Source: Flavobacterium anhuiense
GTDB lineage: Bacteria; Bacteroidota; Bacteroidia; Flavobacteriales; Flavobacteriaceae
Reading direction: 5' to 3'
Assembly: GCF_004151235.1 (NCBI RefSeq)
Contig: NZ_JUIV01000004.1
Coordinates: 124,001 to 188,000, forward strand
Length of the DNA: 64,000 nt
The stretch's first letter is position 1. Each line of letters begins with the position of its first letter. The notes under the pieces were generated by a model that was not told the origin of the DNA, did not search any database, and saw nothing but the letters and a program-made list of their open reading frames with translations. This document shows positions 14,353-22,148 of this stretch, one piece after another. The position numbers and the translations under genes are program-made.

Positions 14353-14372
14353 GAATCCGGTATTCTCCACAA
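14353..14372 (+). other. attR: 20-bp core repeat
   Basis: An exact copy of 3412-3431, the tRNA-Ala 3' end, with no tRNA body upstream of it. It marks the right boundary of the integrated element. Confidence 0.9.
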
Positions 14373-14377
14373 AATTT

Positions 14378-14410
14378 AAACCCGACAGGTTTTTAAAACC
14401 TGTCGGGTTT
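14378..14410 (+). terminator. Hairpin just outside attR, probably the original tRNA terminator
   Basis: A perfect 13-bp stem (AAACCCGACAGGT/ACCTGTCGGGTTT) starts six bases after attR. Before integration it would have followed tRNA-Ala directly, so it is likely the tRNA's native terminator. The T run is short. Confidence 0.65.
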
Positions 14411-14477
14411 AGTATAAATATTTATTCCGAAGAAGGCTCGAAATGACAAAGTTTTATTTAGATTTTTAAATTTCTAT

Positions 14478-14654
14478 CTATTTCTCATTTGCAGCATCAT
14501 CTGCATCAACTCTCTTTTTCTCAGCTTTTTTAAAATCGTTGTTTAGCAATTTTTCCAATTTCTTTTTCTCTCGCTGATTTTTTCTGATTGTTAGCACAAC
14601 AAGAATAATTACCAAGATTGCTACAATCGCTATTATATTCCAATTGACATCCAT
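14478..14654 (-). CDS. 58-aa single-pass membrane protein, unknown
   Basis: An ATG at 14654 opens a 58-codon frame to TAG at 14478-14480. The N-terminus MDVNWNIIAIVAILVIILVV is a membrane helix, followed by a strongly charged helix (RKNQREKKKLEKLLNND) and an acidic tail. The helix and lack of other frames support a real gene. No family is known to me; it is the first host gene after the element. Confidence 0.55.
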   Translation of the reverse strand: MDVNWNIIAIVAILVIILVVLTIRKNQREKKKLEKLLNNDFKKAEKKRVDADDAANEK

Positions 14655-14853
14655 AATTTGAAATTTTAATTAAAGGTAAACAATCTAAATTATCTTTCAT
14701 GTTATCAAACAGTTAAGCATTTTATTTTTTAATAAAACTTATTTTGATTCAATTATATTTTTTGAAAGACATTTCTTCATAAACTGTTTTCTATTTTTGT
14801 GTGAAACAAAATTCCGAACAGGTTATTTTTAATAGCTCATCAAACGTTTCAAA

Positions 14854-15297
14854 ATGAATCAAAACTTAAAAAACAAAATATTCTCATTCATAAAAAAACC
14901 TCTTATAATTGCAGTTGCACTTTTTGTCTTTACTTTAATAGAGATCTATTGGGCAATGGGTAGTTTTTCTAACAAACCATCAAGTGGCTGTTTAGATTGT
15001 TCATTTTTTGACGATGCTTACTTGATGACTTTGTTTTCTACTGTTTTCTTATCCATAGTTTTTCTACCTTTTTCTTTAATTAAAAACAGCAATATAAAAG
15101 TTACACTTCAATTACTATTGTTAATCTTAATATGGTTTTTCTGGAATTATACCATTTTTGTAGATCGAGAATCTTCTTGGAGTACTTATCTCTTTAAGGA
15201 AGAAATAATGTATACTCTTAAATTTTCTTTCCTCCCTATTTTAACTTTATCTATTCTTACAATATTTACTTTAAACTACATCTTAAAAAAATTATGA
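14854..15297 (+). CDS. Four-helix membrane protein, unknown
   Basis: A 147-aa hydrophobic protein with about four transmembrane helices: residues 15-33, 60-78, 83-103 and 122-142. A Cys pair lies in the first loop (SGCLDCSFFDD). It overlaps the next gene by four bases (ATGA), so the two are coupled. No conserved domain is recognised; these look like a flavobacterial pair of small membrane proteins. Confidence 0.6.
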   Translation: MNQNLKNKIFSFIKKPLIIAVALFVFTLIEIYWAMGSFSNKPSSGCLDCSFFDDAYLMTLFSTVFLSIVFLPFSLIKNSNIKVTLQLLLLILIWFFWNYTIFVDRESSWSTYLFKEEIMYTLKFSFLPILTLSILTIFTLNYILKKL

Positions 15298-15884
15298 GCC
15301 AAAGTAAAAAAATAATATTACGAGTCTATTTCAGTATATGTGCACTTTTTGTGCTGGACTGTGTTTTATATTATTTTCAAGAAATCAGTCTTCGTGGTTA
15401 TTACAGCGACGTTGTTTTATCATGGCTTTGGCTACTTAGCAGTTTTGTAATTATTATTGTTTTTTGGAAAAAACTCTTGGCAAAACTTTTTTTGGCAGCA
15501 ATACTAGTAACATTTGCATTGAGCATTATAGCCATGATGCTTCCTTTTTATACTTTATTACTTTCGAGCACATCTTTAGGTTTGTACCAAAATAAAGATC
15601 TCAACGAAAATTACAGAGCACAAATTCTGGGCTACGGCGTAATGGTTCAACCGTGGTTGGAAGTAATTGAGAAAAAAGGTTTGTTTGAAAAAAGAATCAT
15701 CAAATGTACCGATTCTGAACTTATGAATGATAATTTGGATGTCAAAATCAGAACCGCAAAAGATATTCTTTTTAAAAATGAAACCGATAGCACGCTGACT
15801 TTGACTCTCTTTTATGGCGGACCAAACAAAACCATTATTTTCGATAAAAAGACAGGAAATATTACAGCGATAAAAAACAATTAA
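15294..15884 (+). CDS. Membrane protein with a soluble C-terminal domain, unknown
   Basis: A 196-aa protein with three hydrophobic helices in the first 85 residues (about 8-25, 38-56, 61-84), then a soluble domain of about 105 residues with NYRAQILGYGVMVQPWLEVIEKKGLFEKRI. The start overlaps the preceding gene by four bases, so it is translated from the same mRNA. No known family is recognised. Confidence 0.6.
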   Translation: MSQSKKIILRVYFSICALFVLDCVLYYFQEISLRGYYSDVVLSWLWLLSSFVIIIVFWKKLLAKLFLAAILVTFALSIIAMMLPFYTLLLSSTSLGLYQNKDLNENYRAQILGYGVMVQPWLEVIEKKGLFEKRIIKCTDSELMNDNLDVKIRTAKDILFKNETDSTLTLTLFYGGPNKTIIFDKKTGNITAIKNN

Positions 15885-15909
15885 TTTTATAATTACTAAA
15901 ATTATCTAT

Positions 15910-16341
15910 ATGCGTTACTTAAAACTACTATTTCTCGCCTCTTTACTGATGTTTTCTTTTAAAGGCATTTGTCAAGATAAAATTTCACAACAAATACTCG
16001 ACCGTTTAAAAGCACAGCAAGCTTGTTGGAATAATGGTGATCTCGAAGGTTACCTTGATTTTTATGCTCCCGTAGATTCGGTTCGTATGATTTACAGTGC
16101 TGGTGTGGTTTATGGAAAAAGCAATATTGCCGATTTCTTCAAAAAATATTGGCCAAAAGAAAGAATGGGAAAATTGACTATGACCGATTTTGTTGTGGAA
16201 CCACTTTCGAAAAAAGATGATTTTGTAAGCGCAAAATTTAGCGTCGAAGCTCCAAATGGCAAAAATAGTTCTGGTAACTTTTCGGGAATTATGCGAAAGA
16301 TAAATGGCGTTTGGTATTTGTATGTTGACCATTCGGGATAA
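15910..16341 (+). CDS. Secreted NTF2-like protein (DUF4440/SnoaL type)
   Basis: A 143-aa protein with a signal peptide (MRYLKLLFLASLLMFSFKGICQ, cut after about residue 21), then an NTF2-like domain: AQQACWNNGDLEGYLDFYAP, SAGVVYGKSNIADFFKKY and a C-terminal MRKINGVWYLYVDHS strand. This fold covers small enzymes and binding proteins; DUF4440 members have no single known reaction. It starts 25 bp after the previous gene in the same direction. Confidence 0.75.
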   Translation: MRYLKLLFLASLLMFSFKGICQDKISQQILDRLKAQQACWNNGDLEGYLDFYAPVDSVRMIYSAGVVYGKSNIADFFKKYWPKERMGKLTMTDFVVEPLSKKDDFVSAKFSVEAPNGKNSSGNFSGIMRKINGVWYLYVDHSG

Positions 16342-16463
16342 AATAAATGAACATAAGGGAATACAGCTTATTTTTAAAAATTTGAATTTGTCTGAGTTTC
16401 AATTTAAAAACAAACAAAGTATTTTCGTATACGATAAAAATCAAATAGATCTACAAATATAAA

Positions 16464-17495
16464 ATGGCAACAAAATCATTACTTATATCAACCACTTTTT
16501 TAATTCTATTATCTGCCTGCAACAAAAAAGAAAACACCTCAGCAGCTACACTTCCAGAAGTAGCAGAACACGCAGAAACTAAAACTGATACTCTTCAAAC
16601 CGACGAAACTTCAAAAAAAGAAAGCATTTATCTATTTAACGTTATACCAAAAGATAGCAGTGATGTTGCTTTTGTTTCGCTTTCTGATATTTATCCTGTC
16701 GGCGACGAAAAAGATACGCTCGTTTTGCCCAACATAGAAAAAATAGGAAAATACGATGCGCAATATTTTACATTTGACAAAAACTACAGAAAAAGATTTT
16801 TGTCTAAAACCAATATTTCTGAAACTGATTCACTCTTTATTTATGATTATGCCAAAAACAAACTGGTTTCTTTTGCCGTAAAAAACCTGAAAACGGCCGC
16901 AATGTTAAATGGATATTCTTCAGAAGAAGATTGGCCGTATCATAATTATGATTTTATGATTGGTTTTGAAATCAGCAAAAAACATTTAAACGGTTTCAGC
17001 GAATATTACAGAGATGCTTTGGTATATGTTGGTAAAGAAAATCCGTTTTCTAAAGAGCGTTTGAAACCCATTTCGTGGAAAAAAATTGCAAAAAAAGATT
17101 ATCCGTCAAAAGCATTGAAAAATGATGATCGCGCTTTATTAAAGAACACTGTAACAGGCAATACGTATTTTTACAAAACAGATAACTACGAGTATTTTTT
17201 ACAAGACTACCTAGACAGCAATAAAATAATTTATGGCAGACGCCTTTTGGTTGTCGATTCTAAAACCAAAAATGTTATAATCGAAAAACTTTTCAGCCAA
17301 AGCGAAGGCACATCTCCTTCTCCACTAAATTATGAAAATGGAGAAGAATCTATTGATCAATGGACGGGAAAACTTTTTAAAAATAAACCCGAAGTTGTCT
17401 TTGGTTTTGAATATGTTTCTTTTGGCTGTCCTAGTATTTCGGTAATTGATAAATCAAATGAAGAAATTAGTATTCAGTGCGATAATCGTCATTAA
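16464..17495 (+). CDS. Lipoprotein of unknown function
   Basis: A 343-aa protein with a lipoprotein signal (MATKSLLISTTFLILLSAC, Cys19), then a Thr/Glu-rich low-complexity linker (about 25-55) typical of outer-membrane lipoproteins. The mature domain has no motif I recognise; it ends VSFGCPSISVIDKSNEEISIQCDN with two Cys that may pair. It lies 39 bp upstream of the SUKH gene. Confidence 0.6.
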   Translation: MATKSLLISTTFLILLSACNKKENTSAATLPEVAEHAETKTDTLQTDETSKKESIYLFNVIPKDSSDVAFVSLSDIYPVGDEKDTLVLPNIEKIGKYDAQYFTFDKNYRKRFLSKTNISETDSLFIYDYAKNKLVSFAVKNLKTAAMLNGYSSEEDWPYHNYDFMIGFEISKKHLNGFSEYYRDALVYVGKENPFSKERLKPISWKKIAKKDYPSKALKNDDRALLKNTVTGNTYFYKTDNYEYFLQDYLDSNKIIYGRRLLVVDSKTKNVIIEKLFSQSEGTSPSPLNYENGEESIDQWTGKLFKNKPEVVFGFEYVSFGCPSISVIDKSNEEISIQCDNRH

Positions 17496-17534
17496 GAGTT
17501 CCAAATTCTAACTACAAAAAACCTAATACATAAA

Positions 17535-18119
17535 ATGGAAAAAATTAAAAACCGTATTGCCATATGCGAACTTGAATACGATGAAATTCAAGAATCGTCA
17601 TTGGCTTCAGATGAAGAAATACAAGAACTGGCTTTTTATTTCAGGCAACCTTTGCCAAAAGAATTAATCACTTTCTATAAAACTATTGGAGGAATTGAAT
17701 CTGACGAAACCTTCAGCATTTTTTCTCTAGGAAATCTGCTTAATCAAATTCAGGAAAGAACAAACCTAAAACATAATTCCACTGGAATTATCGATATGAT
17801 TATTGCTTTTTGGGCTAATGACAGACCAGAATTCCAAGAATATAAATTTCTTACCGAAGAGCAGACTCAAAAAATAAACGAAGCTTTTTCGTGTATTGGT
17901 TGGATGATGTCTGAGGAAGATATTAACGAAAGTGGCGAATATGTTATTTTCGATAAAAACGGAAGCTTCGCAAACATTTACTGCCATCAGGACAAAATTA
18001 AATCTACGGTAAATCAATTATTAGAACTTTTAGAATCTGGTCTTCCAGGAAGATCTCTAGAAAATGTTCTGGAAGAGTTGTTTGAACGCGCCGAAGGAAA
18101 TTTAAGCCGTTGGGATTAA
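17535..18119 (+). CDS. SMI1/KNR4 (SUKH) family protein
   Basis: A 194-aa soluble protein with the SUKH pattern: DEEIQELAFYFRQPLPKELITFYKTIGGIE near residues 22-52, then SIFSLGNLLNQI, and VIFDKNGSFANIYCHQ near 140. In bacteria SUKH proteins are often immunity proteins against polymorphic or nuclease toxins. No toxin gene is adjacent, so it may be an orphan or serve another binding role. Confidence 0.7.
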   Translation: MEKIKNRIAICELEYDEIQESSLASDEEIQELAFYFRQPLPKELITFYKTIGGIESDETFSIFSLGNLLNQIQERTNLKHNSTGIIDMIIAFWANDRPEFQEYKFLTEEQTQKINEAFSCIGWMMSEEDINESGEYVIFDKNGSFANIYCHQDKIKSTVNQLLELLESGLPGRSLENVLEELFERAEGNLSRWD

Positions 18120-18177
18120 GATCAATCTTCTAAATCTTAAATTTTCGAAGAAAAAAACTTTCAATTCTTTATAACGA

Positions 18178-18215
18178 AAAGCCATTTCTGAAAAAAACAG
18201 AAGTGGCTTTTTTTC
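18178..18215 (+). terminator. Rho-independent terminator
   Basis: AAAAGCCATTTCTG pairs with CAGAAGTGGCTTTT around an A-rich loop and ends in seven T. It follows the SUKH gene and ends the run from 14854. Confidence 0.75.
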
Positions 18216-18366
18216 TGAATTATATTGTGACTTATTATGTCATAAATAAAACTTTTGGAGTCCAAATTCTGTATTTGCGTATACAATATTTGCATTTCAA
18301 ATCATCAGCATTTGACACAAATCTTTCTGCTTAAAATTCATCAATGCAATTATAAAAGAGAAAAAT

Positions 18367-18819
18367 ATGCCACAATCGTTATACGAAGTATATGTGCATC
18401 TAGTGTTTAGCACAAAAAAGCGTTATCCGTTTATTGACGACAATTTAAAAGAGAAATTATGGGCTTATCTTGGAGGAATTTGCAAAGGTTTAGAATGCAA
18501 TCCCATTCAAGTAGGAGGATATAATGACCATGTTCATATTCTATGTCTCTTATCTAAAAAGATTACGCAAATGAAGCTGGTTGAAGAAGTAAAAAAACGA
18601 TCATCAAAATGGGTAAAAACGGTAGATCCGCGTTACTCTAACTTTTATTGGCAGGATGGTTATGGCATTTTTTCTGTTAATCCTTCACAATTAGATATCG
18701 TTATAAAGTACATTAAAAACCAAGAAGAACATCATAGAAAAAAGACATTCAAAAAAGAACTTCTAGCCTTTCTAAACAAATATAATGTTGAATATGACGA
18801 ACGCTATCTTTGGGATTAG
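18367..18819 (+). CDS. tnpA: IS200/IS605-type Y1 transposase (solitary, REP-associated type)
   Basis: A 150-aa single-domain HUH transposase. It begins SLYEVYVHLVFSTKKRYPFI, has DHVHILCLL (His-Val-His metal site) near residue 58, and a candidate nucleophilic Tyr near 119 (IVIKYIKNQEEHH). No TnpB gene accompanies it. Palindromes follow at once (18816-18972), as with REP-associated tyrosine transposases that act on single-stranded hairpins. Length is right for a full gene. Activity is not shown. Confidence 0.88.
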   Translation: MPQSLYEVYVHLVFSTKKRYPFIDDNLKEKLWAYLGGICKGLECNPIQVGGYNDHVHILCLLSKKITQMKLVEEVKKRSSKWVKTVDPRYSNFYWQDGYGIFSVNPSQLDIVIKYIKNQEEHHRKKTFKKELLAFLNKYNVEYDERYLWD

Positions 18820-18972
18820 GCTTTCGCCCTTTCAGGGCTGGATTAACTGAATTCATTCGCATTCATATTCATATTCATAACGCGTTGCGTTATGCTAGTG
18901 GTTGCGCTCTTTCAGAGCTATCTTTAGCTCTAGGCTGAAAGCCTAAAAGCATCAAGATAGTGCAACGCACTA
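18816..18972. repeat. REP-like palindromes after the Y1 transposase
   Basis: Perfect 10-bp arms TTAGGCTTTC (18816-18825) and GAAAGCCTAA (18937-18946) enclose smaller stems such as CGCTCTTTCAGAGC. A further hairpin TAGTGC-AAC-GCACTA lies at 18958-18972 and overlaps the end of the next gene. The set is a candidate substrate of the adjacent transposase. Confidence 0.65.
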
Positions 18973-19941
18973 GTTAAGCAAAAAACCCATCCTTATCGAT
19001 CCATAAAAATATCCCGAATTCGTATCAATTCCAGGATCATTCAATTCTCTTCCGCGATAGAGGAAAGAATAAGATATGTTGAAGTTGTTGTGTCGATATT
19101 TTAAACCAGCTTCGGCGTTGAAGCGAAGAGGTTCCAAATCGAAAGTTACTGGGCTTGTATCGTTAAACATGCTTCCCTCAATTGTAGCATCGTAAAACTG
19201 GTAATTGACACTTGGCGCCGCGTAGAAATAAAACTCTCTAACATTTAGCTGTTCATTTGCACTTACAGAAGCATTATACATGTTAGAATCGTAAATTGGA
19301 AGCAGTTTTTTAAATCCAAATCTCGCCATAAATCCTGTAGAAACTCCAGAAAAAATAGTTCCCAGATTTCCTTCTGACTGCCAATGAAAATCTACAAAAT
19401 CATTGTGTTTTGATGGAAACATTTTTTTTGAATAAATGGCATGCGCCTGCAAACCTAAAGCATTATGAATCTGGTTTTCCCAGCCATATACTTTTTTGTA
19501 GCCGATCAATTTATGAAAACCCTCTTGCAATTCCTCTCCAAATGCATTTGGCCCAAGAAAGCCAATTTGAAAATCAGTCTTTAAAACCGATTCGCTCTGA
19601 TAAAAAAAGCTTTTTCCTGCTTCTGCAAAAAGATAACCCGCAAAAGGCCGATCATTTATCGTAACCGCTTCTTTATTTAAAAACCTAGGATTATACAGAT
19701 ATTGCCCAATTCTAAATTCGGTAATTTGTTTATTAATTTTCTCGTTGTTGCTTTTGGATAAAAATCTATAAAAAAATTCCAGACCATTGGTGTAGTACAT
19801 ATCGTATTTAGACGAGGTATATAAATCATTATCTGATATAAAACCAATTTCTGTTGTTTTTCCTTGCCCAAAAGTTAACGTTACAGTCAAAATCAGAAAA
19901 GCAAAAAAAAGTTTTTTACTTTTTCTTTTCTTCTTTTCCAT
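18970..19941 (-). CDS. LpxR-like lipid A deacylase family outer-membrane protein
   Basis: A 323-aa protein from the ATG at 19941; the frame runs 39 codons further up, but this start gives a signal peptide (KKLFFAFLILTVTLTFGQ). The mature protein opens TEIGFISDNDLYTSSKYDMYYTNG and contains NDRPFAGYLFAE, hallmarks of the DUF2219/LpxR beta-barrel family, which removes the 3'-O-acyl chains of lipid A. The C-terminus ends as a barrel strand (GSIRMGFLLN). It overlaps the mtgA end by 26 bp on the same strand. Some family members may lack activity. Confidence 0.75.
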   Translation of the reverse strand: MEKKKRKSKKLFFAFLILTVTLTFGQGKTTEIGFISDNDLYTSSKYDMYYTNGLEFFYRFLSKSNNEKINKQITEFRIGQYLYNPRFLNKEAVTINDRPFAGYLFAEAGKSFFYQSESVLKTDFQIGFLGPNAFGEELQEGFHKLIGYKKVYGWENQIHNALGLQAHAIYSKKMFPSKHNDFVDFHWQSEGNLGTIFSGVSTGFMARFGFKKLLPIYDSNMYNASVSANEQLNVREFYFYAAPSVNYQFYDATIEGSMFNDTSPVTFDLEPLRFNAEAGLKYRHNNFNISYSFLYRGRELNDPGIDTNSGYFYGSIRMGFLLN

Positions 19942-20704
19942 TATAGTTGATTTTTCCAACGTAACGCATCTCGCGTACAATTCGTTCTTTTCTTCTGTTA
20001 ATATAACTTGATGAGCCTGTAGCTTTAAATTTTCTAGGATTTGGCAGAATAGCTGCAATTCCCGCAGCCTGCATCGGCGTTAAACTCGAAGCATCCCTAC
20101 GATACCAATGTTCTGTTGCTGCATAAGCACCGTAAACTCCGTCGCCCATTTCAATACTGTTCAAATATACTTCCATGATTCGTTCTTTGCCCCAAATCAA
20201 TTCTATTAAAATAGTAAAATAAGCCTCTAGACCTTTACGGAAATAACTTTTTCCCTGCCATAAGAAAACATTTTTGGCAGTCTGCTGCGAAATGGTGCTT
20301 CCTCCACGAATTCGGCGCCCGCGTTCGTTACTTTTATATGCTTTTTGCAATGCTTTAAAATCAAAACCATTATGCGTAAGGAAAGTTCCGTCTTCACTTG
20401 CAATTACAGCTTTTTGCAAATTCATTGAGATTTTATCAATCGGTTCCCAATCGTGGTCAAAATAAACTTCTTTCCCAGCCATTTTATTTTCGATGGCACG
20501 AATAAGCATTAATGGCGTAAATGGCACTGGAACATATTTAAAAAATATAACCGAACCAATTGAAATTCCGAAAAACCATAAAGCCGCTTTTATAAAAAAC
20601 CATTTTACTTTTTCGCCAAAAGAACGATTCGATTTTTTGGAAGACGTTTTGGGTTTTGGTTTATTTGTAGTTGTTTTTGGTGCTGGTTTTTTGGTTGCTG
20701 CCAT
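19916..20704 (-). CDS. mtgA: Monofunctional peptidoglycan glycosyltransferase
   Basis: A 262-aa member of the GT51 family. A basic, Lys/Thr/Pro-rich N-terminus precedes one membrane anchor (about 32-55). The catalytic domain shows ASEDGTFLTHNGFD (catalytic Glu), RGGSTISQQTAKN and KERIMEVYLNSIEMG, all standard GT51 motifs. It polymerises lipid II into glycan strands at the outer face of the inner membrane. It has no transpeptidase domain and starts four bases before the stop of the oxidoreductase gene upstream, so they form one transcript. Confidence 0.92.
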   Translation of the reverse strand: MAATKKPAPKTTTNKPKPKTSSKKSNRSFGEKVKWFFIKAALWFFGISIGSVIFFKYVPVPFTPLMLIRAIENKMAGKEVYFDHDWEPIDKISMNLQKAVIASEDGTFLTHNGFDFKALQKAYKSNERGRRIRGGSTISQQTAKNVFLWQGKSYFRKGLEAYFTILIELIWGKERIMEVYLNSIEMGDGVYGAYAATEHWYRRDASSLTPMQAAGIAAILPNPRKFKATGSSSYINRRKERIVREMRYVGKINYNGKEEKKK

Positions 20705-20708
20705 TGTA

Positions 20709-21821
20709 TTATATTAAATCTGCTAATTCTGTTCCTATTAAACTTCCTATCGCCACACCCATTCCACCTAAACGCACTCCGCAGAACACATTTTCAGACA
20801 GCTGGGTTACGACAGGATTCTTACTATTTCCGACTCCCATAATGCCACTCCAACGGTGAGCAATCTGAAAATCCTGATTTGGTAAAATTACATTTTTCAG
20901 CAAATCTTCCAATCTATTTTGAATAATTTTCGTCTGTCCAAATTCAGTTGTTGTTTCCCCTTCAAAATCAAGATTTCGTCCGCCGCCTAATAAAATTCGG
21001 TCATTAATATTTCTGAAATAATAATAACCTCTGTCTAAATGGAACGTTCCTTTAATATCTAAATTATGAATCGGCTCTGTAATAAGCACTTGCGCTCTTG
21101 CAGGTTTTACAGCTCCTTTTGTTAATTCGCTCGAAAAACCGTTAGTTGCAAAAAGCAATTTTTTAGTTTTAAAACTAAAATCATTTACTGCAACTTCGAC
21201 ATGATTTCCTGCTTCTGCATAAGAAATTACAGTTTGTTGATTTAGAATTAAAATATTTTCTGAAACAGCTTGCCTTAGCAACTCCTGCATCATATTTCCA
21301 GTATCAATCTGCGCTTCAAACGGATTAAAAATTAAATAATCCTGAATATTCTGAAATCCAAATCGGTCTACTTCTTTAGAAAAAACATCGGCTTTAAAAA
21401 GCGGTTTTAAAACTTCATTGATAAACGGAATTTTAGAAACACATTCATTAAACCCAAATTCATCTTCTTTTAAAAACAATTCATATCCGCCGTGAGGTTT
21501 AAAATCAATTGCTTGATCTCCCAATCTTTTTCGAAGCAATTGCAAACCTTTCCAGCGTTTTTCGATAAGCGCTACAACATCATCTTCAGAATGCGTTTTT
21601 AAATCATCCATAATTTCAGAAAGACTTCCGAAACAAGCAAAACCTGCATTTTTTGTACTGGCGCCTTGTGGCAGCATTCCGCGTTCTAGAACCAGAATTT
21701 TAGCCGCGGGAAATCTTTCGCGTAAGCGTAATGCAGTATGAAGACCTACAATTCCGCTGCCCACAATTGTGTAATCGACATTCGTAAACCAATTTTTAAG
21801 TTCCCAGTAGCTTAGTTCCAT
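20709..21821 (-). CDS. FAD-dependent oxidoreductase, DAO family
   Basis: A 370-aa protein from the ATG at 21821; a TTG six codons upstream is a weaker start. The N-terminal Rossmann motif is DYTIVGSGIVGLHTALRL, followed by the VLERG strand and GASTKNAGFACFG near residue 60, as in D-amino-acid oxidase/glycine oxidase relatives. The C-terminus has RWSGIMGVGNSKNPVV and the second FAD contact GVRLGGMGVAIG. It oxidises an amine or amino acid with FAD; the substrate cannot be read. It shares a transcript with mtgA. Confidence 0.8.
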   Translation of the reverse strand: MELSYWELKNWFTNVDYTIVGSGIVGLHTALRLRERFPAAKILVLERGMLPQGASTKNAGFACFGSLSEIMDDLKTHSEDDVVALIEKRWKGLQLLRKRLGDQAIDFKPHGGYELFLKEDEFGFNECVSKIPFINEVLKPLFKADVFSKEVDRFGFQNIQDYLIFNPFEAQIDTGNMMQELLRQAVSENILILNQQTVISYAEAGNHVEVAVNDFSFKTKKLLFATNGFSSELTKGAVKPARAQVLITEPIHNLDIKGTFHLDRGYYYFRNINDRILLGGGRNLDFEGETTTEFGQTKIIQNRLEDLLKNVILPNQDFQIAHRWSGIMGVGNSKNPVVTQLSENVFCGVRLGGMGVAIGSLIGTELADLI

Positions 21822-21927
21822 AACTTTATTAAATTCCAAATTTTAAAAATCCAAATTCCAATCTTGGGTTAAATTACATTTTTTTTACCATATAAGAAAT
21901 GTAAGTTGATTTAAATACTTTGTCCGG

Positions 21928-21972
21928 CTGAGCGGAGTCGAAGCCTCTTGTTGCACCCTTCGACTCGCTCAG
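21928..21972. repeat. Inverted repeat in the oxidoreductase/peptidase gap
   Basis: CTGAGCGGAGTCGAAG and CTTCGACTCGCTCAG pair over 15 bases with one bulge and a 14-base loop. It is the GC-richest stretch of a 327-bp gap between divergent genes. The rest of the gap is AT-rich low-complexity sequence with AATTCCAAAT-type repeats. Confidence 0.65.
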
Positions 21973-22148
21973 GGAAACATAAATTGCTTTTTTAATAATG
22001 TTTAAGAATAAAAATTCGTGAATTCGTGGCGAACAAAAATTTAATGGCAACGTTTTTGAAATTTTAACAATAATTGGGATTTGGAATTTAAAAGTTTGGG
22101 ATTTTTAATTCGTATTTTTAGCGTCACAAAAAATAGAATAATTTGATT

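Larger units (their letters stand above)
3412..14372. mobile_element. Integrative element in tRNA-Ala with HUH Rep and defence-like cargo
   Basis: About 10.96 kb lies between perfect 20-bp direct repeats of the tRNA-Ala 3' end. The right end carries a tyrosine recombinase (13048-14229) and the left end an HUH-motif Rep-like protein (4300-4869). Candidate arm-type repeats lie inside both ends. No conjugation, relaxosome or phage structural genes are seen, so the element is probably mobilised or replicates briefly after excision, as satellite-like elements do. Cargo in order: an unknown TM protein, DUF5343, Swt1-type HEPN, SieB-like, a 92-aa protein, TIR, XRE, a lipoprotein and DUF5131-ParB. 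Boundaries are seen directly; mobility and defence function are inferred. Confidence 0.88.

Noticed and set aside
20493..20859. Plus-strand ORFs opposite mtgA and the oxidoreductase
   Set aside because: They are antisense to well-supported genes and have no domain or promoter.
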